Below, piece by piece: positions 24,714 through 33,850 of a stretch of 64,000 nucleotides of DNA (the stretch's first letter is position 1; every line of letters begins with the position of its first letter). The notes under the pieces were generated by a model that saw only the letters and a program-made list of their open reading frames with translations, made no database searches and was not told the DNA's origin. Source of the stretch: Sandarakinorhabdus sp. AAP62 (lineage in GTDB: Bacteria > Pseudomonadota > Alphaproteobacteria > Sphingomonadales > Sphingomonadaceae); the NCBI RefSeq assembly GCF_000331225.1, contig NZ_ANFY01000003.1:226001-290000 (forward strand), written 5' to 3'. The position numbers and the translations under genes are program-made.

Positions 24714-25202
24714 GTGAACGACACCACGCCCGACAGCCTGATCCCCTATGACGATATCGTCCAGGATGCGCTGCGCGGTGTGGTCAGCCGTGTGCTGCAG
24801 CGCATTTCGGACGAGGGCGGCCTGCCCGGCGGCCATCATTTCTACATCGCCTTTCGCACGCGCGCGCCCGGCGTTTCCATCCCGAAACATCTGATGGAGC
24901 GTTATCCGGACGAGATGACCATTGTCATCCAGCATCGTTACTGGGATCTGGTGGTGGCCGATGACCATTTCTCCATCGGGCTCAGTTTCAACCAGATGCC
25001 ATCCAGCCTGGTGATCCCCTATGATGCCATCGTGGGCTTCGTTGATCCGGCGGTGAATTTTGCGCTGCAGTTTGCGCCCAAGGATGGCGAAGGCCCGCCG
25101 GATGATTCAGGGCCCGAAGAGCCGTCGCCGGATCCGCCAGCGCCCGAACCGCAGGATGATGGCAGCAATGTCGTCACCCTCGACCGGTTCCGCCGCAAGT
25201 GA
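24714..25202 (+). CDS. sspB: SspB-like ClpXP adaptor
   Basis: 162 aa from GTG 24714. The folded part (residues 1-115) has the alphaproteobacterial SspB pattern: IPYDDIVQDALRGVVSRVL, HHFYIAFRT, ERYPDEMTIVIQHRYWDL and a strand-rich FSIGLSFNQ core that forms the tag-binding groove. A Pro/Glu/Asp-rich flexible tail (about 117-150) ends in VVTLDRFRRK, the position where SspB proteins carry their ClpX-docking peptide. It should tether ssrA-tagged proteins to ClpXP. It is encoded 0.9 kb from the tmRNA gene itself, and its stop overlaps the gmk start (GTGA). Confidence 0.88.
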   Translation: MNDTTPDSLIPYDDIVQDALRGVVSRVLQRISDEGGLPGGHHFYIAFRTRAPGVSIPKHLMERYPDEMTIVIQHRYWDLVVADDHFSIGLSFNQMPSSLVIPYDAIVGFVDPAVNFALQFAPKDGEGPPDDSGPEEPSPDPPAPEPQDDGSNVVTLDRFRRK

Positions 25203-25861
25203 CGCAATTTGCCCGCACCGGCGCGCCGGCCCGCAGCCCCCTGCGGCGCGGCCTGATGTTCGTGCTGTCCTCCCCCTCGGGCGCCGGCAAGACCACCATG
25301 TCGCGCGCGCTGATGGCCGAAGACAGCGGCATCACCATGAGCGTTTCGGCCACGACCCGCCCACCGCGGCCCGGTGAGGTGGACGGGGTGGATTATTATT
25401 TCGTTTCAACGGACCAGTTCCAGTCGATGGTGGAAGAAAACGCGCTGCTGGAATGGGCGACCGTGTTCGGCAACCGCTATGGCACGCCGCGCGCGCCGGT
25501 CGAATCGGCGCTGGCCGATGGCCGCGATGTGCTGTTCGATATCGACTGGCAAGGCACGCAGCAATTGCAGCAGACGGATGCAGCCTCCGATCTGGTGCGC
25601 GTGTTCATCCTGCCGCCGCATCTGGACGAGCTGGAACGCCGGCTGAAGAACCGCAACACCGATCACCCGGAAGTGATCGCCGATCGCATGGCCCGCGCCC
25701 GCGACGAGATCAGCCATTGGGGCGAATATGATTATATCCTTGTCAACGACGACGCCGAAACCTGCCTGAACGAGATCCGCGCCATTCTGAAGGCCGAACG
25801 GCTGCGCCGCAAACGCCAGCTGGGCCTGGCCGGGTTCGTGCGCGGCATGCTGGGCGAATGA
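25199..25861 (+). CDS. gmk: Guanylate kinase
   Basis: 220 aa from GTG 25199. The P-loop SSPSGAGKTT lies near residues 23-32. The GMP-binding region has SATTRPPRPGEVDGVDYYFV and ALLEWATVFGNRYGTPRAPV, and the lid contains LKNRNTDHPEVIADRMARA. It phosphorylates GMP to GDP, feeding GTP, dGTP and ppGpp pools. It is coupled to sspB upstream and to a lipoprotein gene downstream by 4-nt overlaps. Confidence 0.96.
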   Translation: MTQFARTGAPARSPLRRGLMFVLSSPSGAGKTTMSRALMAEDSGITMSVSATTRPPRPGEVDGVDYYFVSTDQFQSMVEENALLEWATVFGNRYGTPRAPVESALADGRDVLFDIDWQGTQQLQQTDAASDLVRVFILPPHLDELERRLKNRNTDHPEVIADRMARARDEISHWGEYDYILVNDDAETCLNEIRAILKAERLRRKRQLGLAGFVRGMLGE

Positions 25862-26499
25862 TCCGGGTTGTGGCTCTGCTGGCCCTGCTGTTGCTGGCGG
25901 GCTGCAGCAAGGAAGACGAACTGCGCCCCTATGCCGTCGTGCGCCGCGCCGATGTGTGGCAGGCGGTGATCAGCGATCCGGATCGCGGCCGGCTGTCGCG
26001 CCTGTCTGACGCCTGGGAACAGGCCCGCACCGATATCACCGAAGCCGGCCGCGATGCCGATCTGGCGGCGTTGGGCCCGGTGGCCGTCGATCGCCCGACT
26101 GCATCGCCGGCCTTTCCAGGGGCCGGCACTTACCAATGCCGCACCATCCTGCTGGGCTGGCGCCAGGGCACGCCGCGCACGGCGCCGCCGGTGCAGGCCA
26201 GTGCCTGGGTGCCCTGCACGCTGGCGGCCGACGGGATCTTGCTGCGCCTCGAAACCGCGCCGGGGCCGCAGCAATATCTGGGCACGCTCTATCCCGATGT
26301 CGATCGACTGATCTTCCTCGGCACGCTGCGGCTGGCCGGTGACATGGGCCGGCTGCGCTATGGCGAGGATGCCCAGCGCGACCAGCTCGGCGTGCTGCAG
26401 GCGATCGGGCCCAACCCCAATTCGGGCCATTGGCGCATCGCGCTGCCGTGGCCACGCTGGACGGCACGGCTGGTGCTGATCGAACTGCGCGCCGCCTGA
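25858..26499 (+). CDS. DUF4893 domain lipoprotein
   Basis: 213 aa. The signal MIRVVALLALLLLAGC carries a lipobox with Cys at 16. The mature part matches DUF4893: DRGRLSRLSDAWEQA, GTYQCRTILLGWR, YPDVDRLIFLGTLRLAGD, LRYGEDAQRDQLGVLQ and the closing HWRIALPWPRWTARLVLIEL. Two Cys (TYQC, WVPC) may form a disulfide. The role of the family is unknown. The gene overlaps gmk by 4 nt and is followed 2 nt later by the TauE-like gene. Confidence 0.8.
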   Translation: MIRVVALLALLLLAGCSKEDELRPYAVVRRADVWQAVISDPDRGRLSRLSDAWEQARTDITEAGRDADLAALGPVAVDRPTASPAFPGAGTYQCRTILLGWRQGTPRTAPPVQASAWVPCTLAADGILLRLETAPGPQQYLGTLYPDVDRLIFLGTLRLAGDMGRLRYGEDAQRDQLGVLQAIGPNPNSGHWRIALPWPRWTARLVLIELRAA

Positions 26500-26501
26500 T
26501 C

Positions 26502-27284
26502 GTGCCGGCGGGCATTGCCGAACTGCTCAGCGCACAGGGCTGGGCCTTCTGGGTTGCAGCGCTGGCCGGCGTCACCATCCTGGGCCTGGCCAAGGGCGGC
26601 TTTGCCGGGCTGGGCGTGCTGGGCCTGCCGATCATGACGCTGGGCATGAACCCGGTGATGGGCGCAGCCATATTGCTTCCGATCCTGCTGGTGCAGGACG
26701 TGTTTTCAATGAAGGCCTTTGGCGGCCATCGTAATGATGATGTGTTGAAGCTGATGATACCTGGCGCCTGCATCGGCATCACTGCCGGGTGGGCGCTGGC
26801 CCGTTTCGTGCCGGTGGCGGCTGTCGAACTGGCCGTGGGACTGATCGCGTTCAGCTTTGGCATTCAGCGCATCCGGGCTGAACGGCGCGGTGTGGCCGGG
26901 CGCCCCGGCGGCGCACTGGCCGGCGTGGCGATGGGTGCCGCGGCCGGCTTCACCAGCCAGATTGCCCATGCCGGCGGGCCGCCATTCCAGATGCATGTGC
27001 TGCCGATGAAGCTGCCGCGCGACATGTTCATCGGCACCAGCACGGTGTTTTTCGCCGTGATCAACTGGATCAAGGTGCCGGCTTATTACGCGCTGGGCGC
27101 TTTCACGCCGGCCAATCTGTGGCTGGCCGTGGCGCTGATGCCGGCGGCGCTGCTTGCCACCTGGGCCGGTACCGTGCTGGTGCGGCGTATTGATGGCCCG
27201 CGCTTTTATGCGATGATGCACGCATTGATGATCATGGTCGGGGGAAAGCTGACATGGGACGGACTCGCTTCACTTTTGGCCTGA
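26502..27284 (+). CDS. TauE/SafE family inner-membrane permease
   Basis: 260 aa from GTG 26502. About eight hydrophobic helices are arranged as two halves, each opening with a Gly-rich helix typical of the family (LGLAKGGFAGLGVLGLPIMT near residues 26-45 and AAAGFTSQIAHAGGPPFQMH, about 150-169). Members move sulfite, sulfoacetate, taurine-derived or other organosulfur anions. The substrate here is not indicated by the neighbours. Its 3' end overlaps the M20 peptidase start by 31 nt. Confidence 0.85.
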   Translation: MPAGIAELLSAQGWAFWVAALAGVTILGLAKGGFAGLGVLGLPIMTLGMNPVMGAAILLPILLVQDVFSMKAFGGHRNDDVLKLMIPGACIGITAGWALARFVPVAAVELAVGLIAFSFGIQRIRAERRGVAGRPGGALAGVAMGAAAGFTSQIAHAGGPPFQMHVLPMKLPRDMFIGTSTVFFAVINWIKVPAYYALGAFTPANLWLAVALMPAALLATWAGTVLVRRIDGPRFYAMMHALMIMVGGKLTWDGLASLLA

Positions 27285-28537
27285 GCGCTGCCCTGTTGGC
27301 CGCGCCCACGCTGGCCGCCCCGGTGGATCTGGTCACGCTCTACAAGGATCTGCACACCCACCCTGAACTCAGCTTTCAGGAAATCCGCTCGGCCGGCATC
27401 CTGGCGGCTGAAGCCCGCGCGGCGGGTTTCGAGGTGACCGAGAAGGTGGGCCGCACCGGCGTGGTGGCGGTGCTGAAGAACGGCAAGGGCCCGACGCTGC
27501 TGATCCGCGCCGACATGGACGGGCTGCCGGTGAAGGAAGCCACCGGGCTGCCCTATGCCAGCAAGGCCATGGGCAGTTATGGCGACGGCCCGATGACGCC
27601 GGTGATGCATGCCTGCGGCCACGATATTCACATGGCGGTCTGGGTGGGTACGGCGCGCTGGTTGGCGGAGAACCGCAAGGCCTGGCGCGGCACCGTGGTG
27701 ATGGTCGGCCAGCCCGCCGAAGAGGCTGGCGGCGGCGCGCGCGCCATGCTGGCCGATGGCTTGCTGACGCGATTCCCCAAGCCCGATTTCACGCTGGCGC
27801 TGCACGACAGCAGCGGCATCCCCGCCGGCACGGTGAGCGTGCCGCAGTTCCGGGCGCTGTCCATTTCCACCTCGATGGACATGCTGGTGCGCGGCGTTGG
27901 CGGCCATGGCGCCTATCCGGCCAGCACACGCGACCCTGTGGCGCTCGCCGCCCGCATCGTCACGGGGCTGCAACCGCTGATTTCCCGCGAGAATGATCCC
28001 TTCCAGCCGGCGGTGATCACGGTGGGCAGCATCCATGGCGGCACCAAGCACAATATCATTCCGGACGAGGTGAAGCTGCAGCTGACCATCCGCAGTTACG
28101 ACCCCAAGCAGCAACAGCGCCTGCTGGATGGCATTGCCCGGGTGGCGAAAGGCGAGGCGATTGCGGCTGGTCTGCCCGAAGCGTTGATGCCGGTGATCAG
28201 CCACTCCGGCTATGGCGTGCCGACCCTGAATGACCCGGCACTGGCCGCCCGCATCAAGACGCAGTTTGAAACGAAACTGGGCAAGGCGCGGGTGGTGGAT
28301 CTCGATCCGTCGATGGCATCGGAGGATTTCCAGTATTTCGGGTTGGAGGCCAAGGTGCCGTCGGTGATCTTCTGGCTGGGCGGCGTTGGCCAGGCGCAGT
28401 GGGATGCGGCGCAAAAGGGCGGGCCGGCGATCCCGAGCCTGCACAACAGCGGCTGGGCCCCCGATCCGGCGCCGACCATCGCGACCGGTGTGGAAAGCAT
28501 GGCGGCGGCCGCCGCGATGCTGATGCCGGCGAAATAG
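27254..28537 (+). CDS. Exported M20-family amidohydrolase/peptidase
   Basis: 427 aa. A signal peptide (MGRTRFTFGLSAALLAAPTLAA) precedes a full M20D-type enzyme. Metal and catalytic motifs are in order: DLHTHPELSFQE, RADMDGLPVKE, MHACGHDIHMA (metal ligands), QPAEEAGGGARAM (general-base Glu pair), and late EDFQYF. A dimerisation domain lies in the middle (about residues 195-315). Relatives hydrolyse N-acyl or peptide amides such as hippurate-like substrates or aminoacyl dipeptides. Periplasmic location is inferred from the signal. Confidence 0.88.
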   Translation: MGRTRFTFGLSAALLAAPTLAAPVDLVTLYKDLHTHPELSFQEIRSAGILAAEARAAGFEVTEKVGRTGVVAVLKNGKGPTLLIRADMDGLPVKEATGLPYASKAMGSYGDGPMTPVMHACGHDIHMAVWVGTARWLAENRKAWRGTVVMVGQPAEEAGGGARAMLADGLLTRFPKPDFTLALHDSSGIPAGTVSVPQFRALSISTSMDMLVRGVGGHGAYPASTRDPVALAARIVTGLQPLISRENDPFQPAVITVGSIHGGTKHNIIPDEVKLQLTIRSYDPKQQQRLLDGIARVAKGEAIAAGLPEALMPVISHSGYGVPTLNDPALAARIKTQFETKLGKARVVDLDPSMASEDFQYFGLEAKVPSVIFWLGGVGQAQWDAAQKGGPAIPSLHNSGWAPDPAPTIATGVESMAAAAAMLMPAK

Positions 28538-28621
28538 CGCCCCCCTCAAAAAGCCCAAGCGCCGAATCGCCCCATAGGCGTGCTACAACCCTCTCAACAC
28601 CACAGCTGGGGAGGCTGAGCC

Positions 28622-30058
28622 ATGCGCGACTACACCAAATTCTACATCGACGGCCAATGGGTGGATCCGGCGACGCCGAACCCGCTCGACGTGATCAATC
28701 CGGCCACCGAGGAAGTTGCCGGCCGCATCAACCTGGGCAGCGCCGCCGATGTCGATCGGGCCGTGGCCGCCGCCAAGAAGGCCTTTGCCAGCTTCAGCCG
28801 CACCAGCGTTGCCGAACGCATCGAGCTGATGGGCGCCATCGCGGCTGAATATCAGAAGCGCTACAACGACATGGCTGCCGCCATCACCGAAGAGATGGGC
28901 GCGCCGGCGTGGCTTTCGAACCAGGCGCAGGCCGCGCTGGGCATCGGCCACATCGCCACCGCCATCGAAGTGCTGAAGAATTACAAGTTCGATGAGCTGA
29001 AGGGCACCACGCTGATCACCAAGGAGCCGATCGGTGTGTGCGCCTTCATCACGCCGTGGAACTGGCCGGTGAACCAGATCGCCTGCAAGGTGGCGCCTGC
29101 TCTCGCAGTGGGCTGCACGATGGTGCTGAAGCCGTCGGAAATCGCGCCGTTCTCGGCGTATATCTGGACGGAGATCATGCACGCAGCCGGTGTGCCGGCG
29201 GGCGTGTTCAACCTGGTCAATGGCGATGGCCCGGGCGTGGGCTCGGCCCTGTCTGGTCACAAGGATGTCGACATGGTCAGCTTCACCGGCTCGACCCGCG
29301 CCGGCATCGCGGTGGCCAAGAACGCGGCCGATACGGTCAAGCGCGTGGCCCAGGAACTGGGCGGCAAGTCGCCGAACATCGTGCTGCCCGATGCCGATCT
29401 GGTGAAAGCCGTCACCGGCGGCGTGCAGAGCGTGATGATGAATTCGGGCCAGAGCTGCAACGCGCCGACCCGCATGCTGGTGCCGCGCGGCAAGATGGCG
29501 GAAGCTGCCGCCATCGCCAAGCAGGTTGCCGAAGCCACCACCGTGGGCGATCCCAACGGCAATGCCGCCATGGGCCCGGTGGTGAGCGAAACCCAGTATA
29601 ACAAGATCCAGGGCCTGATCGAACAGGGCATCAAGGAAGGCGCCACGCTGGTTGCCGGCGGTCCCGGCCGTCCGGAAGGCCTCGACAAGGGCTATTATGT
29701 GAAGCCCACCATCTTTGCCGATGTCACCAACGACATGACCATCGCCCGCGAGGAAATCTTCGGGCCGGTGCTGGCCATGCTGCCCTATGACAGCGAGGAA
29801 CAGGCGATCGCGATTGGCAACGATACTGTTTACGGCCTTGCCGCCTATGTCCAGGGTGAGCCGGAACATGCCCGCAAGGTGGCGCGTGAGCTGCGCGCCG
29901 GCCAGGTCAATGTCAATCAGGCCGGGTTCGACCTGATGGCGCCGTTCGGCGGTTACAAGCAGTCGGGCAATGGCCGCGAATGGGGCGACCATGGCTTTGC
30001 CGATTTCCTTGAAACCAAGGCCATCATTGGCTGGGGCGAAGCGGCCGCGGCGGAATGA
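28622..30058 (+). CDS. NAD(P)-dependent aldehyde dehydrogenase
   Basis: 478 aa, the normal ALDH length. Rossmann-domain landmarks are FITPWNWPVNQIACKVAPAL and SFTGSTRAGIAV. The catalytic Glu is near 245 (QELGGKSPN), the catalytic Cys near 279 (NSGQSCNAPTRM), and the C-terminal EEIFGPVLA and GYKQSGNGREWG motifs are present. It oxidises an aldehyde to its acid or acyl form. Similar sphingomonad enzymes are broad-range and the substrate is not predicted. GGGGAGG precedes the ATG. Confidence 0.92.
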   Translation: MRDYTKFYIDGQWVDPATPNPLDVINPATEEVAGRINLGSAADVDRAVAAAKKAFASFSRTSVAERIELMGAIAAEYQKRYNDMAAAITEEMGAPAWLSNQAQAALGIGHIATAIEVLKNYKFDELKGTTLITKEPIGVCAFITPWNWPVNQIACKVAPALAVGCTMVLKPSEIAPFSAYIWTEIMHAAGVPAGVFNLVNGDGPGVGSALSGHKDVDMVSFTGSTRAGIAVAKNAADTVKRVAQELGGKSPNIVLPDADLVKAVTGGVQSVMMNSGQSCNAPTRMLVPRGKMAEAAAIAKQVAEATTVGDPNGNAAMGPVVSETQYNKIQGLIEQGIKEGATLVAGGPGRPEGLDKGYYVKPTIFADVTNDMTIAREEIFGPVLAMLPYDSEEQAIAIGNDTVYGLAAYVQGEPEHARKVARELRAGQVNVNQAGFDLMAPFGGYKQSGNGREWGDHGFADFLETKAIIGWGEAAAAE

Positions 30059-30110
30059 TCGTCGACACCGCGCGCCGGTGGCGCGCGGCGGCATTGCCAG
30101 GGGGAATATC

Positions 30111-30398
30111 ATGGCAGCCTATATCGTTTTCACGCGCGAACGTTTGCGCGATCCGGATGAATTCGCGACCTATGGCGGCAAGGCCGGCGGGACGCTCGCC
30201 GGGCACAACGCCAAGCCGCTGGCCTTCTATGGCGCCCACGAAACGCTGGAAGGCGCGCCGATCGAAGGCGCCGTGATCGTGGAATTCCCCGACACGGCGG
30301 CAGCCAAGGCCTGGTACAACAGCCCGGCCTATCAGGATGCCGTCAAGCATCGCTTCGCCGGTGCCGATTATCGCGTCTTCATCACCGAAGGTCTCTAA
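30111..30398 (+). CDS. DUF1330 family protein
   Basis: 95 aa, the standard length for this ferredoxin-like dimeric family. It opens AAYIVFTRERLRDPDEFATY and carries the usual VIVEFPDTAAAKAWYNSPAYQ block. GGGGGAA precedes the ATG. The family has no agreed function. It sits between an aldehyde dehydrogenase and a nitronate monooxygenase, 4 nt before the latter. Confidence 0.88.
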   Translation: MAAYIVFTRERLRDPDEFATYGGKAGGTLAGHNAKPLAFYGAHETLEGAPIEGAVIVEFPDTAAAKAWYNSPAYQDAVKHRFAGADYRVFITEGL

Positions 30399-30402
30399 AG
30401 CC

Positions 30403-31356
30403 ATGGCTCTGCGCACTGTCATCTGTGATCTGCTGGGTGTCGATCACCCCGTCCTGCTCGCCGGCATGGGCGGCGTGTCCTATGCCGAAGTCTGCGCCGC
30501 CGTTTCCGACGCGGGCGGCTTCGGCTCCTTGGGCATGGCCGGCCTGCCGCCCAAGTTCATCGCCGATCAGATGGCGCGGGTGAAGGACCTGACCGACAAG
30601 CCGTTCGGCGTTGATCTGCTCACCGCCCAGCCCGAAACGCTCACCGCCAGTGTGGACGTGATCATCAAGGGCGGCGCCAAGGCCTTCATCGCTGGCCTCG
30701 GCGTGCCGGTAGCGATCATCACCGAGCTGAAGCAGGCCGGCATCGTCGTCATGTGCATGGCCGGCAACGTGAAGCATGCGGTGAAGGCCGCCGAAGCCGG
30801 CTGCGACGTGATCATCGCGCAAGGGACGGAAGGCGGCGGCCACACCGGCAGCGTCGCCAGCGTGGCGCTGTGGCCCCAGTGCGTGGATGCCGTCGATATC
30901 CCGGTGGTGGCGGCCGGTGGCCTGTATGATGGCCGCGGGCTGGCCGCCGCGCTGGCCTTTGGCTGTGTGGGCGTGTGGATGGGCACCCGCTTCATCGCCA
31001 GCCACGAAGCGCATGCCGGCCAGAAATACAAGGACGCCATCGTTGGCATGAGCGAAAGCGACACGGTGATCAGCAAGGTGTTCACCGGCAAGACGCTGCG
31101 CGCCATCGTGAACGATTCAAACCGCGATTTCGACAACCGCAATGCCAAGCCGTTCGCCGCGCAAGTGGCGGAATCGGTGCAGCTCAATCGCCTGGGCCCG
31201 ATTGCGGGCGTGCTCGACGTGATCCCCGAAACCCAGTGCCTCGCCGCTGGTCAGGGCGGCGGCGGCATCAACGAGATCCTGCCCGCTGGCGAGATCGTGC
31301 GCCGCACCGTGGCAGAGGCCGAAAACACGCTGAAGAGCCTGAGGAGTCTGGGTTGA
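30403..31356 (+). CDS. Nitronate monooxygenase / NPD-like FMN enzyme
   Basis: 317 aa TIM barrel. LLAGMGGVSYAEVCAAVSDAGG is the usual opening, given here by its ends (LLAGM...DAGG). The FMN/phosphate motifs are AQGTEGGGHTGSV, where His follows the glycines, and IPVVAAGGLYDGRGLAAALAFG with GVWMGTRF. These are the signatures of the 2-nitropropane dioxygenase fold, which oxidises alkyl nitronates or propionate-3-nitronate using FMN. Exact substrate is open. Its stop shares one base with the next gene's ATG. Confidence 0.88.
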   Translation: MALRTVICDLLGVDHPVLLAGMGGVSYAEVCAAVSDAGGFGSLGMAGLPPKFIADQMARVKDLTDKPFGVDLLTAQPETLTASVDVIIKGGAKAFIAGLGVPVAIITELKQAGIVVMCMAGNVKHAVKAAEAGCDVIIAQGTEGGGHTGSVASVALWPQCVDAVDIPVVAAGGLYDGRGLAAALAFGCVGVWMGTRFIASHEAHAGQKYKDAIVGMSESDTVISKVFTGKTLRAIVNDSNRDFDNRNAKPFAAQVAESVQLNRLGPIAGVLDVIPETQCLAAGQGGGGINEILPAGEIVRRTVAEAENTLKSLRSLG

Positions 31357-31889
31357 TGCGCGCATTGTTGATCGCGGCCCTGCTGGCAGCCGTGGCACAT
31401 GGCCCGGCGCTGGCCGCCGAACCGCAAGGCGGGCCGGTATTCGCCGGTTTCGGCAAGCACACCCCGGTCGAGCACAATGTTGCCATCCCCAAGGGCATGG
31501 TGCTGCGTCATGTCTATGATGTCACCAAGGCGGCGCCCGGCAAGCTGAATCCCGGCTTTGAAACGGCCGCGCGCTTCATCAACAGCCATGTCGCCAACGG
31601 CGTCGCCGAACGCGACGTGGCGGTGGCCGTGGTGGTGCATGGCCCGGCGATTGCGGAGCTCACGAAGCCCGAAGTCTATGCCGCCCGCAATCCCGGCACG
31701 ACCAATGCCAGCGAAGCCATGGTGAAGGAAATGCTGGCCAAGGGCGTTCGCTTCCTGGTCTGCGGCCAGGCCGCCAACGCCATGGGCGTGAAAAAGGCCG
31801 ACTTGCTTCCCGGCGTCGAACTGGCCATCTCTGCCAGCAGCGCCCACGCCATCTTGCAGGCGCAAGGCTATACGCTGAATCCATTCTGA
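31356..31889 (+). CDS. Exported DsrE/F-like protein, copy 1
   Basis: 177 aa. A signal peptide (MRALLIAALLAAVAHGPALA) precedes a DsrE-fold domain: GMVLRHVYDVTKAAPGKLNP, DVAVAVVVHGPAIAELTKPE, GVRFLVCGQAANAMGV and the C-terminal GYTLNPF. One Cys (LVCGQ) sits where DsrE/TusD relatives keep a reactive Cys. Classical DsrE/Tus proteins carry sulfur in the cytosol, so secreted single-domain copies must act differently; their role is unknown. The next gene encodes a paralogue ending in the same seven residues. Confidence 0.82.
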   Translation: MRALLIAALLAAVAHGPALAAEPQGGPVFAGFGKHTPVEHNVAIPKGMVLRHVYDVTKAAPGKLNPGFETAARFINSHVANGVAERDVAVAVVVHGPAIAELTKPEVYAARNPGTTNASEAMVKEMLAKGVRFLVCGQAANAMGVKKADLLPGVELAISASSAHAILQAQGYTLNPF

Positions 31890-31900
31890 AAGGCTCTGTC

Positions 31901-32440
31901 ATGATCCGCGCCGCGCTGTTGACCGCTCTCCTGCTCTCGGCGCCGGCCCTGGCGCAGTCGCGTGAAGGCTTCGGCCCCGGCCCGGTACTGCCCGATGTTG
32001 GCCCGATTGCACCGGTGGCCAACGAACTGTCGATCCCCAAGGGCACCAGGTTCAAGATTGCCTTCGACGTTTCGGCCAAGGCCGCGCCGGGTGGGCTCAG
32101 CCGCCAGATCGAAACCGCGGCGCGCACGCTCAACATGCATGTGGCGGCCGGCGTGCCGCAGAAAGACGTGCAGATCGTGGTGATCGTCCACGGCCCCGGC
32201 GCGATGGACCTGCTGAAGCCCGAGGTCTACGCCGCGCGCAATGAGGGCAAGGCCAATGGCAGCCTTGATGCCGTGAAGAAACTGCTCGGCGCCGGCGTCG
32301 AATTCTATCTGTGCGGCCAGACGGCGATGGGCCAGAAGATCACCAAGGCCGATCTCATCCCTGGCGTGAAGATGTCGCTTTCCGCCATCACGGCGCACGC
32401 GCTCTATCAGCAGCGCGGCTACACGCTGAACCCGTTCTAA
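31901..32440 (+). CDS. Exported DsrE/F-like protein, copy 2
   Basis: 179 aa, a tandem paralogue of the preceding gene. A signal peptide ([19 protein letters not shown]) is followed by [55 protein letters not shown] and the identical ending GYTLNPF. The Cys in LCGQ is kept. The rest has diverged clearly, which points to an old duplication. It converges with the 2Fe-2S gene, overlapping it by 4 nt at the stops. Confidence 0.82.
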   Translation: MIRAALLTALLLSAPALAQSREGFGPGPVLPDVGPIAPVANELSIPKGTRFKIAFDVSAKAAPGGLSRQIETAARTLNMHVAAGVPQKDVQIVVIVHGPGAMDLLKPEVYAARNEGKANGSLDAVKKLLGAGVEFYLCGQTAMGQKITKADLIPGVKMSLSAITAHALYQQRGYTLNPF

Positions 32441-32958
32441 CCCTTCAAACTCGGCGCGCGCGCGGCGGCTTCGCCGGCGTCCACCTCTGGCCCCGGAATG
32501 CCGGCATCCGCCCGGCCGCTTGCCGCCATGTGGATGGCGCGGCGGATGCGCGGATAGGTGCCGCAGCGGCACAGGTTGGTGATGGCGGCGTTGATGTCGT
32601 CGTCCGAAGGGTTTGGCTTTTCCTTCAGTAGCGCGGCCGCCGCCATGATCATGCCGGATTGGCAATAACCGCATTGCGGCACCTGGGCGGCGATCCACGC
32701 CTGTTGCAGCGGATGGTCGCGATTGTCGGACAGGCCTTCGATGGTGGTGACGAACGTGCCTTCCAGATCGGCGATTGTCACCTGGCAGCTGCGCGTCACC
32801 TTGCCATCCACATGCACGGTGCAGGCGCCGCACAATCCCGCGCCGCAACCATATTTGGTGCCGGTCAGCCCCGCCGCATCGCGCAGCGCCCACAGCAGGG
32901 GCGTATCGGGCGGCATCAGAAATTCGACAGGATTGCCGTTGACGGTGAATTTGGTCAT
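32437..32958 (-). CDS. (2Fe-2S) subunit of a molybdenum hydroxylase, orphan
   Basis: 173 aa, a typical small subunit (IorA/CoxS/XdhA-like). The plant-type cluster ligands are in [15 protein letters not shown] with a further Cys in TRSC (about residues 38-60). The second, all-helical cluster domain has CGYCQSGM and CRCGTY (about 98-133). Together they pass electrons from a molybdopterin large subunit. No such large subunit lies on either side: upstream is a divergent isomerase, downstream converge the DsrE genes. The Ala/Pro-rich tail (about 150-173) is not part of the fold. Confidence 0.9.
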   Translation of the reverse strand: MTKFTVNGNPVEFLMPPDTPLLWALRDAAGLTGTKYGCGAGLCGACTVHVDGKVTRSCQVTIADLEGTFVTTIEGLSDNRDHPLQQAWIAAQVPQCGYCQSGMIMAAAALLKEKPNPSDDDINAAITNLCRCGTYPRIRRAIHMAASGRADAGIPGPEVDAGEAAARAPSLKG

Positions 32959-32987
32959 TCCTTCCCCATAGCCGCTAGGAGGCCGCC

Positions 32988-33809
32988 ATGGAACTCAAGA
33001 CCCTCGATTACAGCGTGAGTGACGGTATTGCCCGCATCACCCTGTGCCGCCCCGCCGAGCTCAACACCATGAACGGCGATTTCTGGCCGGAAATGGTGCA
33101 AGTGTTCAAGGCCATCGCGCACGACATGAATGTGCGCTGCGTCATCCTCGCCTCCACTGGCAAGCATTTCACCGCCGGGCTCGATCTGAACTGGGCCGGG
33201 CAGAATGCGGCGGCGAGCACGGGCGGTGATCTGGGCCGCCAGCGCGAGGCCTTTCGTCGCCACGTGAAGGAGCTGCAGGAAAGCTTCAACGTGATCGATG
33301 ATTGCCGGGTGCCGGTGATTGTCGTCACCCAGGGTGGCTGCATTGGCGGCGGCGTTGATCTGGTGACGGCCTGCGATATCCGCATCTGTTCCTCTGATGC
33401 CTATTTCACCATCCAGGAAATCAATGTCGGCATCGTTGCCGATGTCGGCACGCTGCAGCGCATCCCGCATCTGCTGCCGCAGGGGCTGATCCGCGAACTG
33501 GCCTATACCGGTCGCAAGTTCCCCGCCGCCGAGGCGCTGCGCCATGGCTTTGTGAACCGGGTGGAAGACACGCAGGCCGATGCGCTGGCGGCGGCAGAGG
33601 TGATGGCGCGCGAAATCTGCGCCAAATCCCCGCTGGCCATCACCGGCATCAAGCAGGTGCTCAACTATGGCCGTGATCACAGCGTGGCCGATGGCCTTGA
33701 ATATGTTGCGGTCTGGAATGCCGGCATGCTGCAGGGCGAGGACATGAAGGAAGCCGTGAAGGCGCAAATGACGCGGCAATCTGCCACCTATGCAAATTTG
33801 AAAGCCTAG
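32988..33809 (+). CDS. Crotonase family, probable delta(3,5)-delta(2,4)-dienoyl-CoA isomerase
   Basis: 273 aa. The enoyl-CoA hydratase fold is shown by [26 protein letters not shown] and the oxyanion loop [17 protein letters not shown]. The segment [20 protein letters not shown] matches the acidic residues (Asp, Glu, Asp) that mammalian dienoyl-CoA isomerase uses to shuttle double bonds. That favours isomerase over hydratase and would place it in oxidation of unsaturated fatty acyl-CoAs with odd-position double bonds. GGAGG precedes the ATG. Confidence 0.8.
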   Translation: MELKTLDYSVSDGIARITLCRPAELNTMNGDFWPEMVQVFKAIAHDMNVRCVILASTGKHFTAGLDLNWAGQNAAASTGGDLGRQREAFRRHVKELQESFNVIDDCRVPVIVVTQGGCIGGGVDLVTACDIRICSSDAYFTIQEINVGIVADVGTLQRIPHLLPQGLIRELAYTGRKFPAAEALRHGFVNRVEDTQADALAAAEVMAREICAKSPLAITGIKQVLNYGRDHSVADGLEYVAVWNAGMLQGEDMKEAVKAQMTRQSATYANLKA

Positions 33810-33850
33810 CAATTTCGGGTGATCTGCGTTCATTTGACCCGGGTTTGCGC

